Assembly: GCF_035582795.1 (NCBI RefSeq) | Contig: NC_134368.1 | Coordinates: forward strand, 33,788,501 to 33,852,500 | Direction of reading: 5' to 3' | DNA: 64,000 bases | Origin: Mycteria americana | Taxonomy: Eukaryota; Chordata; Aves; Ciconiiformes; Ciconiidae | Part shown: piece after piece, positions 37,301 to 51,492 of the stretch | Layout: each line of letters starts with the position of its first letter | Numbering within the stretch: the first letter of the stretch is position 1 | The notes under the pieces: model-generated | The model's input: the letters and a program-made list of their open reading frames with translations, nothing else | Database searches by the model: none | What the model was told of the DNA's origin: nothing | Translations under genes and position numbers: made by a program

Positions 37301-40300
37301 TCAAAATGTGTGTTATTTAACTTACCACTGTGTATTCCTGGTTGTTGATTTCCCTCTTTCCCTGGTAACTCCACATGCTGAGCAACTGTGTCTGTGTGTC
37401 TTGCAGCTGCCCTTGCTAAGGGGCAGGCAGTCAGCTTACACTCAACTGCAGAGGAAATAATTCCTCCTCTGAATTTCTGTGGCTATAAAAATATGGCCAT
37501 CATTTTAAAAGAGCCTTTAGGTAGCATATGCACCAAGGTTAGAGAATTATTTCTTTCAGGTTCAGCTGTTTGAGTGCGTGGACTATGTATATTTAACCCT
37601 GAAAAATGGATTAGTCTTCAATCTTGCACACTTACAGACTGATGGGAAGATGTGCAAATTGTTGCTGCAGCAACAATGAGGACTAGAAAATTACAATGCA
37701 AAACTTAAAATATGCAATTTGTAAAAATTGTACAATTTGATAATTTAAGTGAAGGCTTCTAATTCTTTAAAATTTGTGGGGCCACAAATTACATTAGCAG
37801 ATCGCTTCTGACTCTTGTAGGAAACTTTTGAAGTCCAATTCTTCATAAAGTTATAATCAAACCATTTTTGCTGGAAAGTATTGTGTATAGTAAAACTAAT
37901 GACAATACATATAGCTTTAGATGTTTATTATTAACAGGACACTACGTATTATATATGCCAAAGAGCTACTTATTTAATTCTCTAAAGTCATACATCAAAA
38001 TGTAAATGGGCTGGTCCAGATCACTGCCTCTAATACTCTTCATTTTGGTGATGGTGAATATCGAGAAACCAGGAAAGTTGTCGAAGTAGTGCAGTGTGAA
38101 CAGATCTAAGGCATCATACGGTTGTGTAGGCTACCTTTTTAGTCTTAGGAATTTCTCAGGGAAAAGCAGCATCACTTTTACGTTAAGGTTACTGGCTGCT
38201 GAAATGGTCTCTTGGTGATATGGATGGAGTTAGACATCCTGTGTTTTGCAGGATGAGTCTGACTGGTTAGAACAAATCCATATGATTCCACTGGCGCTAC
38301 CTCTGTTAGCTTTTCTTGCAGTTCCTATGACTGTACTATACTGTGGTCAGATGTCTTTGTACTGCTGAAATGCACGTATTGCCACATGAAAGGTGTACTG
38401 GATCACATAACAAATACTTGAAATAATTTAACCTAAACTTGCTGTTTACAAAAACTTACCAAATTGTGTAGCACAAAGTGGTATTAATTTTTGAGTATAT
38501 GACAATAATGTATATTTTAGGTATGTGCAGTAGATATATACCTACCTGAAACAATGTATTGTAATGTTCCTTCAATAACAGATGACAAAACTAGTATGCT
38601 ATTACTGGTTTATGTAAAGAATCCTCTTTTCAAGGAAAATTAATCTGGTGCTTCAATTTTGGATTTCTGAGAACAACTGTCTAAATTAAAATAAATATTC
38701 TTTATGACTTCCCCAACTTGGTGTCTCCTAGAATGTCTTCCATCTTAGGTGTAGTCAGCTACATTATACTTAGCATTTTTCACACAAAAAAATCTTTTAG
38801 AAGGTAGATATGAAATGGAAATAAACCAATTACCATCTCTCCCTCATATTTCAGGCTGGCTTCTTTTGCATTCAGAGTATATCCTTGTCCTTTCCTTGCT
38901 TTAGTCTCTCTAGTCATCCCTTTCTCTTGTTAAAAATCTATAAATGTTTTAGTTTCTTGACCATTTTCTCTCAGGTTAATTTTTCAAAAATGGTGAGTAG
39001 TTTTCTAGGAGTTCTCCTATTTTTTTAAGTTACTATGTAGAAAGGGGAAATTTAGACCACTGAGAATATTGCTCAGTAATATCTCTGTGTATATTCCAGA
39101 GAGAGATGGCCTAACAGTTACCCACATAACACTACGTATTTGATAGGGAGAGAAGGTGTGCCTTATTTTAATGGCACCATACAAACAGGCAGCAAAAAGC
39201 AACACTTTCTAGTGAGGATTCCCAAGGAAGCCTGAATAAAATGGGTGTAGGGTGTGGGGTTTTTTTTTTTTGACCGATTTTCTCTTACCTGCTACATGTC
39301 CTTGCATAGTCTCAGTTATTGGATGCTCATTCTTAATACAAAAATTAAGGAATACTCTGATCAGTAGGTTACTCCTATGGTAACTAAAATAACTGAAGTG
39401 GAACTGGAGGTATGTAATGAGTGCATCCTAGATATGTTTCTGTGATACAGAATGGCATTTCCAAGTTCAGGTTACTTCATCCATATACTTCAGATAATAT
39501 TTAGATCTTTTAATAAATTTGCCATCTCAGCAGATACTCTTCTTCATGTATCTAGTAGTCATCCTGACCTATCATTTCTCCTTGAAATTCCCCTATGTAC
39601 TCAGAATAAATTCTTTCTTAAATTTATGGTAGGGAATGCAGTTATTCTATAATAGCTGTTGCTTGTTGCATTGGCTTTAAATTACTTCAGATCAGAAAAG
39701 TGTTTATCTTTTCATTATTTGGACTGTTTTTATTGACTATCTTCCTTTTGTTCTTGTTACCCCTTTCTGTGTAATTCTCTTGGAGCAGTTTAGTATCCAT
39801 GTTGTCCTTTGACATTTGTATATAAAACCTATAAATAAAGAAAAAGCATAATAGTAGGGTTTTTGTCCTCTGATAGGGATTTTGCAGATTTTTGACATTT
39901 CTAGAAATAACTTTCAACGCTTCTAGTACAGTTTTCCCTTGTCTTTTTTCCCCTGTTTTTTCTTTTTTTTTTTTTTTTCCAAGGTATAGCTTGTCTTCCA
40001 AACTCTCTGAGTTTTTATAAAGTGCGGAGTCACTAGCTGCAGTCTCAAGTTATCACAGAAAAAGTTACTTTTTTTCTTGCTGTGACTAGATTCATATTCT
40101 GCTTAACCAAAAAGTCTACTTCTTTCCTTCCTGTATCCCAACTGGTGGGTTTTTTGTGTCTGGATTGCTTCCTACCATGTAGTTCCTCTTTCTTTTAGTT
40201 TTTGTTGTTATCTTAGCTTTTTTGTTTTCTCTAGAAATGGAATATTCACATATTTTGATGGACAATTGATGTCTGCTCAACTTAGAGAGCAAACTCCATC

Positions 40301-43300
40301 CTGGAATGTTTGTGGCTGCCCTGGGGAAAGTTACTGATGTATTTTCTGCCAGAAATTGTTCTCTAGGTCTATTCAAAGTCAAGTTTCAGACTGCCTCCAT
40401 TCACTTCCTGTATTCTGTTGTGTTTCTCTTCCCTTTAGTGTTAGAGTGCATTATTTTTCTTCCATTCTGTTTCTTCATGTTGTGACTCCCAATGGTTCTA
40501 CTTTTTTCTTCATATGATGTTTTTCCTTCATATGCTTTTGTCATCATACTTCTTGCTTAGTGTCACATTTTTGTGATTATCTAGATATTTTTCCTTATAG
40601 CCTTTGGTTTCATCTTTCCAACATTTTTCTGGAATGTTTTCAACATTTTCTCAAGAATTTTGATCTTTTTTCTTTTTTCCTTTTCTTTTCAATATTCTGC
40701 ATTTCTTGGTATGTACAGATGGATTTTAAAAGTCATTCCCACGATCTGTTTTATATCTGTTTTTCTAAGATAGATTGTCACATTTTGCTAAGGAGAGGAC
40801 TGAATGAAATAACAAGGTATGATGAGTCAAATTTTGATGCATCTGAATAGATCTGTGTTTTGGAATTTTTTCTTTTTTTCTTTCCCCCAAAATCTCAGTA
40901 TCATCCCTCTGGCTTTGTTTGGAGTGGGGGAGGGGGGCATGTCTGTAATCATTATGGTATCTGGAGACAAATGTGGAAAGGAATCAAGGGTTTGATTTCA
41001 TTATTTGGTACTCTTCTCTCATCTTCTGATTTGTATGATCTATTCTAAAATCAGAGACTGTATGCACATTAGTACTGGTGTGTATGCAAATATATCCTGT
41101 CAGTCAGGACCCAAATGGTCTCAGTTTACAACACTGAAGAAAGAGTAGCTCACTTTATGTTGTTCTTCCTCCTGATTTCCATCAGCAGATGTCTGCCACT
41201 ATTTGAGTTCCTCCCCATTGCTGAGTTGACACTGAATGTTGCATTGGTTCTTGCTTCAGTTATTTGTTTCTGCCTCACATCAGCTTTCCTTCAAAGTCCA
41301 TACCCCTTGCAAGTGAAGACAGAAATTTAAGGATTCTTCTTTTTTTTAATTATTTATTTCTGGGCTCTTAAGGAGTCAACTTTCCCTAAAATCAAAACAT
41401 CCATTTGCTTCTAGGTTGATCAAATCATCATCTCGGAAAGCTAGCTTGTGGCTTGTACTGCAGAAAGAAATACTCAAAAGTTGCTTTCCAGTTGCTCTCT
41501 GGTGTGATTCAGGTTTTCTCTGTGAAAATTCCTAGTAATACTAATCTGATTTTAGCATATATTTTTGTCATGTGCTCTCCTGGTGTTTCCAAACACTGCA
41601 AAATAAGAACAAGGATAAATCCTTCAAGTACCACTATTACTATTTCTAACTGTAAGATACTAAAGGACTTTTAGCTTTACAGATGACACAGATTGTTAAT
41701 CTGAAAGATAAAATGTTTTATTAATTCTATCGGACCTGGCTTTTCTAATCATGACAAAGTGAAGAAGTTCTCAGAGATTCAGCACAAATCTGTTTTTCTG
41801 TAACCTATATCCTTTTGTCTTTGAGATTTATTAGGTTCCTTGTTTTTGGCTTGAAGGTCTCTATTCTGATTCATAAGTCTTGAGTTTGTATTCTTCCCTG
41901 AAAATTCAAAATAGGCTGCATGGATTAGCTCTATAAACTCTTTTTTTCTTTGCTACACTTGGAGAAGAAAAATAACTGGGACGACATGGTGTGAAATGCT
42001 ATCAGAATGAACGTGATCTCTGTTAGATGTTTTTATTTTTTCTCTCTCCAGTCCTTATTGCAATTCCCTGATATGCACAAGGCTAGTAATGGATTCTGAT
42101 CTCATCATGATCACTCTCTGCACTAATCTATAAAAGGGATGATTCTCATTCATTAAGCTCTAATCGTTGCCTCTTGTGTTATCCATCTATTGACAGGAGC
42201 CCTCATGGAAGTGATTTTTGTCCTGTTGCTGCGTTCTGTTGAGTGAAAATGGTTCAGATGATATCTCTTTCCAGAACAGCAAACTGCGCCATATTGTGAT
42301 AATCAGAAGAAATCTTTTTTCCTTCCTTCCTGAGCAGTGGTGAAAAACTACCTTGTGCTTTGAATATTTTATAACATCAAATCAGCTAGGATCTCAATAT
42401 AAGATGGATAAGAATGGCTTAACTCATTCAGGCTGAGCTCACCTAATCCCAATATTTATTTTTTCTCAAACAACATCTGCAAATGGATGCCTAGGGAGGG
42501 GAAGCGTTACCCCCTCAACAACCCATAATCTCCCACCCTTCAGCTCTTTTCAGCTCTGTTTTTTTTGAGTCTAATGTTTTCCACTAATGTATCTCTCTGT
42601 GAGGAATGCTCGCTCAGGATTAGTTCAGCAGTCCTAGATCTTGCACCTCTCTTTCTATGCTTTACAGAATGAGGCTGTTAAGGAATCTAGATCTGTAATT
42701 ACTACTGTATCTGGAGAGGATTGACCTGGCCCCAAACTGAGAGTATCTTATCAGATGTAAATTCTGCTGTTGTGTGCCTTTTGTTGCAGAAATGTGTTCT
42801 TCTTAATCCAGAGATTGGTAAAACCATGCATGGAATAGTTTGTTTAGTTTTTATGTTCATTCAACATCCTCTCAGATGCTAACACAAAGAAACTGAATTT
42901 CAAATGTTAGAAGCTTGGCTGAGGAGCTCAGGCAAGTCTTATGGCTCACACCTTGTTATTTTACTACTCTTTGTCTTTGCCAAGTATTTTGGTGTCAAAG
43001 TGAGTGCTTTTCTCCTACCAGCTAGGGTGGGAATGTCCGTTAGACATCCCTCTGAATTTACTGAATAGTTACTGTTCAAAACGCCTTACAGCTACATTGT
43101 TCCATAGCTAATTTGTTCTTTTACAAGAACCTGTTCTGGCAGGAAGCAGATTTTTTTTTCTCTCTCTCTTAGCTGTGAGTGCTGAATGAAGTGAAACTGC
43201 CAAATTAGTCTGGACTCAAACTTATGTTTTACCATGCACAAATTTGATTGCGATGATGACTTTACCACCTCTGTCAAGGGGGTTTGTTCACATCTTTAGA

Positions 43301-43984
43301 ATACTTGCTTTCACATCTTAATCAGTGTTGCATAGAAATACGTTCTTTACAGAAAATATATTTTTCACAGAGGGTCAGCATTCTTAAGACTAAGAGTCTC
43401 CTTTTTCCACTATACACTACACCAAGACTCTACCAAAATATTGGCGCCTCTACTCAAGATGCGAAAGAGCCCGTTCTTTTGCTGAAGGGCATATTTCTTT
43501 CGGGATAATTGGGTTGATATTTGGACCTTTTATTGATTATGTGAACACAGTCTTTCCGCTTTCTGGGACTGAGAGTAAATAAGTGAGATTGAGTTGGGAG
43601 CGAGTTTGTGGTCACTTGGCCTCTGAATTGGGCACTACCCTTTTGTCTTGAAACAGACTGAAAATTGCAAAACTGGACTGCATTTTACTGTTATGATAAA
43701 GGTATGTTTGGTTCTTTCTATGCAATATACTGACATACAGATAGTTGATATGGCATATCAGACTTAAACAATTTTTCCGATGGTGTAAGTTTTCTACTGT
43801 ACATGCTCTGAGCAGGGGTTCTTCCCTCCTGTGGATAACTGTCCTTCTGAAAGTCATGCAGTTTCTGAATTGGTGAAAGATCAGAGCTGTTCATTCTTTC
43901 ATTCTTTTTTTTTTTTTTTTCCGTAACTTTTTCCCAAGAAACATGAGGTATGGACATGTTACCTGTAATCTAGTAGTTTGCATA
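31329..43984. other. Intronic sequence, no gene recognised; T/C-rich in its right part
   Basis: About 12.7 kb without a recognisable exon, repeat family or RNA gene. Open frames reach 107 codons but none shows a domain. From about 38.8 to 43.5 kb the + strand becomes strikingly pyrimidine-rich, with many TTTTCTTTT-like runs (for example 39957-39980 and 40500-40700) and a purine-rich complement. Old, unrecognisable repeat DNA is possible. Poly-A and poly-T tracts occur at 33711-33724, 33175-33186 and 35501-35515. Confidence 0.45.
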
Positions 43985-44235
43985 TTGAAAGGACAAGTGG
44001 CAAGGATGCAGCAAGAAGGAAATTTTCACTGGATATTGAAGGGAAAAAAAATATGAAGAGCATGCCCAGAGAAGCTGCAGAATCTCCGTACTTGGAGACT
44101 TTCAAAGCTCTGCTGGATAAGGCCCTCAGCAACCCAGTGTAACTCCTGAGGTTAGCCATGATTTGAGGAGGAGGTTGAACAGGATGACCTCTGGAGATCC
44201 CTTCCTACCGCGTTTTTTCCCATGATTATATAATA
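43985..44235 (+). mobile_element. CR1 LINE, 3'-end fragment (sense)
   Basis: Recognised by GGACAAGTGGCAAGGATGCA, then CCCAGAGAAGCTGCAGAATC, GCTGGATAAGGCCCTCAGCA and the terminal region GGTTGAACAGGATGACCTCT and ATCCCTTCCTACC. This layout is the 3' end of a CR1 subgroup distinct from the 7.1/16.2 kb pair. A run of A replaces part of the body (44044-44051). Moderately diverged and non-coding. Confidence 0.9.
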
Positions 44236-44544
44236 AATAGGATAATTTTGGTTCTTAAGGAAAGATTGGGCTACTTATACTCATTTTCAATAATGAGTGC
44301 TTTATGCAAAGAAGATTTTAGTTTATAAATATTAAAGATAAGATAGGTCTTATTTTTCAACATTGCAACTATATGAGTAAAATTAATTCTTCTCACACTT
44401 AAATGAAAATCATTACTTACCACAAAAAGTTTTAATGAGAATAACTGAATAAAAAATGTATACATTTGAAAAGCATGATATATTCTGATATATTAAATAC
44501 TGATATATTGACTTTTTTTGAAGAAGGAGTAATGTCCTCACTCA
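44236..44544. other. Short intronic spacer between opposed CR1 fragments
   Basis: Very AT-rich sequence, including GATATATTCTGATATATT around 44478; no gene or repeat family recognised. Confidence 0.5.
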
Positions 44545-44822
44545 GCCTGCTCATGATGCTGTTCCTACTGCAGGACAAGGTGCTGCTTTGCCACAAGGGC
44601 TCATTGCTGGCTCAGTGTTCAATTTGTTGTGCACCAGGACTCCAGATCTTTTTCTTCCCAGCTGGTGGTCCCCTAGGGTGTGCTGGTGCATGGGGCTTTT
44701 CCTCCCCAGATTTATAAGTGTGCATTTCCCATTGTTGGACTTGAGATTTTCTTCTGATGGGCAGCACAATCATCTGGTGTATCAGCTACTTCTCTGAGTT
44801 TTGTATCATCTGCAGTTTTAGT
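44545..44822 (-). mobile_element. CR1 LINE, internal ORF2 fragment (antisense)
   Basis: The + strand shows complementary CR1 ORF2 phrases: GGCTCATTGCTGGCTCAGTG, TTGTGCACCAGGACTCCAGA, GTGTGCTGGTGCATGGGGCT, TCCCCAGATTTATAAG, GGCAGCACAATCATCTGGTG and TTTTGTATCATCTGCAG. These correspond to the region between reverse-transcriptase motif C and the DLGVLVD segment. The fragment lacks both the 3' end and the 5' part, so it is an internal remnant of an older insertion. Confidence 0.88.
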
Positions 44823-45685
44823 TCTCTAAGTTCAAGATTTTCTGTAGCAAGTATGAGATTTTTAAAAAATGTGGTTTTGACTAGTTGGATAATACAGATT
44901 GTTGGACTATGTATGAAACTTTAAAGACCATAATACTAAACTTATGGTTATTTTTCTTGATTCTGAATTGATCATTTCTACTTGCGTGGTCTTATGCATC
45001 TTCTTAAAGACTTTTGTAAGGTAGTCCTGGATTACTGTGGCTATGGGAGAAAAATAATCGGATAATAAGAATATAAGGGACAGGATATAATATTTGATAA
45101 TATGTAGTCCTGTGAAGTGTATGTCTGTGTAGAACACTGCAGTTCGTATCCATCAGAACATTAGTACTCCAACAGTTGATTTAAACCTAATTAGCAGATG
45201 TGTTCTAATGATGAAAATCGTAATGACTGCATTCCCTGAACAGATTATCTGCAATATACTTCTTAATTTTACATGGACTTTTCATTTGCTTGTAAACTGA
45301 GAAGAGGCCATTTTCATTTCACATTTTTATAACTGTGTAAAAGTGTACTTTCTAGAGGCAGTATCACAGTACAGTTATTCATTAGAAATTCCGTACTGAA
45401 CATATATGTGATGGATCTATGAACAGTGCATTGGATCTGTGTATGCTCAGTGAGTGTACCTGGGATTCCTGGTTGTATGTAGTAGTTCTGAAAGGTCCAA
45501 AATATAAACAAATGTGAAAATTCCTCAGTCTACCTGGACCAAATTTCCAGGAAAAAAAATTTTTGGAGAAATGTCACTGTTTTGTCGGTTTTGTCCAAAA
45601 GCTGTTAAATGCACAACTTCATACTTTACTAGGTAACCATAAATGAATTCTAACAGAAAGTGCCTGATAGGAGTAATTTAAATAT

Positions 45686-45695
45686 GGGGGGGGGG
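45686..45695 (+). repeat. G10 homopolymer
   Basis: Ten consecutive G in AT-rich intron; one of four long G or C tracts in the window. Confidence 0.95.
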
Positions 45696-48600
45696 TTTAA
45701 GCTTAATGTGGTCAATTGGTAAAGAGATGACAGTTGTCACTAGTGAGGTAATCAGCTGCCATCTGTTCTAAAGCTTTATAAAAAATAAAATACACTTCCT
45801 TCAACGAGCAGCAAGTTGATCTTTGTTTTGCCTGTATTTATTGCATGCCAAAATTCTGGGTTTTAAAGATGCAATGACAGTTCATTTTAGTGTTTAGGAT
45901 GGCCTGTGTGAGGGCAGGAGATAGTACTTTCAATGGTAGTCCTTCGAATGTGGAATGAACTTGTGATGGAGATCAACCTACTATAAAACCTGACTGCTTT
46001 TGAAGTACATTAGCAGTTTTTATTGAAAAATTGAACTAAAACCATGATCATATGACAGTAGTTTACATTAACAACAATACAAAATATGGTTGTATGTTTT
46101 GAATGGGAGAACCTTGTCCTGGTTCCCAAATCATAATTTAACTCTGAACCTGTCTTAGTAAAAAAAATGAACTTTCATTATTTTGAAGAAGTAGCTCTCT
46201 ATATTGTATTTTTATTAAAGATGAAAGCTTGGCGTAGAAAAAAACCATATGGAATAGGTCTTACACCTCCAGAGGAAAGATGCTGACTATCTGAGGCATA
46301 GACCACAAAGACAGACCATCAAATGAAACACTAAGAATAGTACAAACGAGAAGGTCCAACTCAAAGTTCATGGCACTCGTGGTTAAAATTGTAGAACCAG
46401 TAAGTATCATGAACATACGGTTTTTGAAAAGCATTGTAATTGAATCTACATTACATCTTGATAGAAGGGATGGTGCTGTGGTGAGTGGTAGGCTCCCCAG
46501 TTCATTAGATCTTGAAGTAGCTAAGAATAAGAAATGTTAATTTCACATGACTGTTTTGAATGAGATTATTCTAGAAGTCTTTTTTCAGTCTAATATATTG
46601 GTCATCTTCCGTCAGTCATTTGGAGAGAGACAAGAAGGTTTATACATGACATGGGTTATTTCCTGTGATTAAAAACTAATGGGGCAGTAGTTCTGCATGT
46701 TGAACTCGCCTGCCTGATTGCGCTGTGTCACTGGGAAAAAAGTATGAAGGTCACTTTTACAAGATGGTCCTGGAGTCCTGTGGTGATGGAGGGGGTGGTG
46801 GGGGAAAGGCAGCCATTTGAAAGTGAATACCAATTCTAAGCTGTTGTGGAGGGGGCACATGTGATTTCTGAATAAACAATTGAGGAAGTAATTAGCTGAT
46901 GATGTTATTGTACATGCACATAGTACTGGCATGGATGAGACCATTGATAGGGTATTATAAGCAGTGTTGATACCAGTGCAGAATACATTTGACAAATAAT
47001 GAAGTATTTGGGAAAGAATTACAATGAATATTTGTAATCTGCCTGGAAGGGAAAGGCTTGAATTCAGTCCTTGGCTAAACCCAAACATTAAGGATGGCCT
47101 TGACTACAATCTAAAACTACTTATATGAAGAAAGATCTGTTAAGAAAGGTGTGTCTCATCTATCAGAAAATTTTATGTTTGGTTTGACAGCTGAAATCTG
47201 AAGCTTAGGCAAAGCAAGGTAAGAGATTAGGTGCAAATTTTGTATTGTAAGATACTTCAGTAACTTCTGGTTAATTTACTTGGGGATTTAATTTATTTTA
47301 TATTTTTTGTCATTTAGATTTAGTGATTGTAACGCTTCTTTTTGGCTTAAGCTATGAAAACTACCTATAACCAACACATTTTCTGTAACTGATTTTTTGT
47401 TTTGCAGTTCATTTTGTATGCTGTGTCGTCTTTCTGTATGCCACATACTTGTATCAACAAAGCATAACTGCATTGCAGAGTGACAAATTAGATATACTGC
47501 TATCTTGTTAATCATTGGGTTTTGGGTATTTGAAAGTTGGTTGGATACAGTTTGTTAGAATATTAGCTGAATGTTTTTATCAGAGTACTCAGTAACGAAA
47601 TTAAGTACTGACATTCTAAATGCAGTTTGTAGATCTCAAAGTCAGACCAGATGAATAATGCAAGTCATGCTTTCATAGCTGTTGAATCTTCCACAAACTG
47701 AGGAAATCAACAGCGCGCTGATGTCTAATCAATCAATTCATTTATAGGGTTTCCATCACAACCCTTAGAGTTGGAATTAAGATTTTTTTTTTTTTTTTGG
47801 AAGTTAATGTAATTTCTCCAAATCCAGTGCAGTTTTTCACTTCTTTAGGACATTTCAACATTGTTTTGCCCTCTCTGCTCCTCCCTCCTCCTCTGTCCCC
47901 TGAATGACTTGAATATGCTCATATTATGTGAAAGTAACATTTGCTGTTAGGACAAGATTACTTGTATATATGCACCCATCAGTATTCAGTTCAGTGATCT
48001 GTCGTATCTATCTTACATCTTTGCTTGTCAAAAGAGGTCTAATGAATTACCTGAAGTAAATGTACTGGATTAAGTAGTTTGAGAAATTGCACTTACACTA
48101 TCACCAGTTTCAACACAAGATCTCATATCCATATGGTGGTTAACACCACCTGAATGTCATTACTAACTTCCTCGATGATCTTAGGCTACTTTATATGCTA
48201 GTGTTAGAGCAAGAGTATGAAAACAAGGCTGTCCACTTGTTGAGGGTGGGTAGATTTCATGCTTAATTTCACACAATGATTAGAACAGCATTATTTTAAT
48301 CAATTACCTGAGGAAGTGATCAGCTGTGGTTTAGGCTATGGGGATGATACCAAGATCTGGAGACTATATCCAGACAGTATTTAGTAGTAAGGTCCCTGTC
48401 ATGGGAACTAACAGATGGAATTATTACAAGAAAAGAAATTGGCAGGTAAACTGTCATCAATTTTTTCCATACCATTAATTTGGGGAGAAATGCTTTAGGG
48501 TTTGCAGAAATTTAATAAATATGCATAAGGTGATATTTTGTGTTCCACATCCTTTACATTTATACTGGCTTATTAAAGATTTAATTAAGTTTTCTAAAAA

Positions 48601-51450
48601 GGGAGAGGATGCAGTCTTGCAAAAAAATGTAGATGACAGTGTGGGTTCACAATAATTAGGGCTTCAGGGATAAAATAAAGGGTCTCTACAGTTAATGAAT
48701 ATTAAAGCAACGGCTGCTTTGAAAACTTACAATAGTGACAGCGTTTTACTTGCCACATCTGTCTTCTGTTTGTATTCTAGCCCTGGTCCTTCAATATTTG
48801 TGACAAATGACATAACATTTACTTCTGCAACTATGGATAGTAAACAAAAGTTACAGAAGATATTTTACTTTACTCTTTCTGTGTGTAAGCAAATTTTTTT
48901 TACTAACTTCCTACTCTTCATTATCTTGCAGTGTCTTTCTTTGTTGTCCATTCATTTAAATCTTAAAAACAAGTATCTCTGGATTAAATTTATTAATATT
49001 TTCCTGTTGAAACAGCACCTCACAAAGCATTGCAAAGACTCCTGTTCTTTTAAATCCCTCTTTAAGTCTGTTTTGCTGTCAAGGTTCTAAAACCTTGCCA
49101 GTGATGAGACAATAAATGTGGCGAAACAACTGTGGGCCATGTTAACCCATGGTCTTCATTGGTGTCTTGTATTCTATGTGCAGACATACATAAATAAGCA
49201 AATGAGATCTGCTTTGTCTTCCTTGATTTATAGCTTCCAAACTCTTGGGAACAAGAACTGGCTCTGTTATGTGCTTCTCCAGTACCTTGCTCAATTAAAT
49301 TCTGCTCCTTGACTAGGATTTCTTAGAGTTCTGATTATATAAATAACAACAATACTGAAATAATAATTCCTTGCACAAAATGAATTAAGAGCATAAATAA
49401 AACCAACAATATTATGCTTGTACCCCGGACAAGATAATTTGGTCTATAAATTCTTTGTCAATGTAATATTGGAGAAGAAGACAGACATTGTTCTGCAGTT
49501 AAAAAGGTGTGTTCAATTGTGAATTCAATACAGCTGCCATGGATTCTTTTATAGGCTTTTGTTTAAGGCCTTGAATGTAACTTCTTGCTTATTTAAGCTT
49601 TATAGCACATATTAAAGTATACTATTCAACCATATGCTGTGGGTATGGCAGAAACTTGCATCCTTTATGCTTATACCCTCTCGACCACTTTCCAGGTCTG
49701 CTTTTCCTCCCTCTATTTGTTGTTGATCCTGTGTTACTTTTAGAATATCTTCTCCAGATCTTCTGTATCTCCTCTTCCTAGAAGAAGAAATTCCATGGCT
49801 TTCTGAATCTTTCTTTTCCGTTCTCTGTGCTCCACTTATAATTCTGGTGGCCCGATCTGTTGGCATTAAGTCAGTAGTCCTTTCTTCTCATTCATTTCCT
49901 GGGAAAAGTGGGTACTTTCTTGTCAATGAGTGATGGAAAAGGGGAAAAGAGAAAAAGGAGCTAGTAAAGGTAGTACGGAGGCAAGATCAGCAGGTAATGG
50001 AGCTTGCTCTAAGTGGTTTCTACAGTTGATTCAGGAACTGAATTCTCTCCAGCACAACTTTCCTTTAAAACCTACAGCCTCTGTGAAAGCATTGGCTTGC
50101 CTCTGGTACATAGCTTTTTGTGTTAATGTTTTTAAAAAATAGCCTTTCCTGAAATTTCTTGTGTTCATTGAAACTTGCAGTTTTAATTGTCTGAACACTG
50201 CTTTATTTGCATCTTGTTACTTCTCCCTGCCAGTCTGTTTAAATGCCACTTAGAATTAGCAGGAGAATAAATTTTCCTCTTGTGTTAACTGTATTTTTTT
50301 AAGTGGAGATTGTTATGTGCCTCAAACAGGGTATTTGTTTTTATATAAATACGAAGTTTTATTTTAGTGTTACAGATTCTGGTAACTTATCCTGAAGACA
50401 GAACTGTGTATATGCAAAGTGACTTAGTCACACTGCAGATTACTTCTCCCCACCCCCTTTTACAAAGAGCTGGTAAAAAGCCATCTGGCCCATAAGCCCT
50501 GTCTGTTCTGTTTTATGGGATCTTTAAATACTTGCATTTCTGTACTCTTATTTGTCTTTTGAACCATATGTTTGCGTAGTTTTTGGCAACACAGTATTTT
50601 TTCTGAAAAATATTAAGTGTCTCTTCTCACCTTGTACCACAAAACATTTAAATTATTGGATATTTGGCCAAACCCAATGAGCCAAACTAACAATGTGTCA
50701 GGCAATCAGATTATTTCAGTCAAGTCAGAATGCTATTTGGATTTTGTGTATAAAGCAACCCATTTGTATGGTTGATTAATATTCATCCAATTTCAGTCCT
50801 GCATATGTAACTCTGTATATATATATAGTGGAGAATATTTAACTACATTATTTTTAGTTTTTATATTTATTGTGTCCTATATACATTTCATAATTTTATA
50901 CATTTTACAGATGTTTTAATTATTAGAATTATATTGTTTTGCAGAGTAAATTCAATTCAGTTGAACTACATTCTTGGAGTGGGAGATAAGTACGTATGTG
51001 CCAGGAAAGTAAATTGGAAAGTAATGCCTCATGTACTTGTTTTTAAATGTGATTCAGACCTAAAAGTTTGTAGCAAATCATGTGGTGTTCTTGTAAAAGG
51101 ATAGGTTTCTGTCAAATGGAGATAAAGTGTAGTCTCTGTCTTTGTGTCTGTAGGGATTAGGACAGTAATTGCATCTAATTTCTGGTGATGCTTTCTCCTC
51201 CCTGTGGTCACTGATGTATTATTTCACTGAAAATGTGTGGGGAGGAGTTGAAGTGTCTGCAGTGGATTTCTTAAATCTGAATGTAATTCCTATTACTTTA
51301 CATTTCATCTCTAGGCTTGTCAGAATGATAGTTTTTTCCATAATTGTTTTCTTCTAAATGTAGAGGGGGGAAAAATTAATTGTGTAAGTCGAGAATTTTA
51401 TTTAGGGCTTTGTACATACATAATGCTAATATTGATCTTTCTCCCCTCTG

Positions 51451-51492
51451 CCCCCCCCCCCCCCCCCCAAAAAAAAAAAAAAGGGGGGGGGG
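51451..51492. repeat. C18-A14-G10 compound homopolymer
   Basis: Eighteen C, fourteen A and ten G follow one another without interruption. The C and G runs are complementary, so ten G can pair with ten of the C across an A loop; the C run and G run could also form i-motif or quadruplex structures. Run lengths are very prone to sequencing and assembly error. Confidence 0.9.

Noticed and set aside
48695..49090. 131-codon open frame on the + strand
   Set aside because: AT-rich Phe/Leu/Lys/Ser composition, no recognisable family, lies in the middle of the intron without exon-like boundaries.
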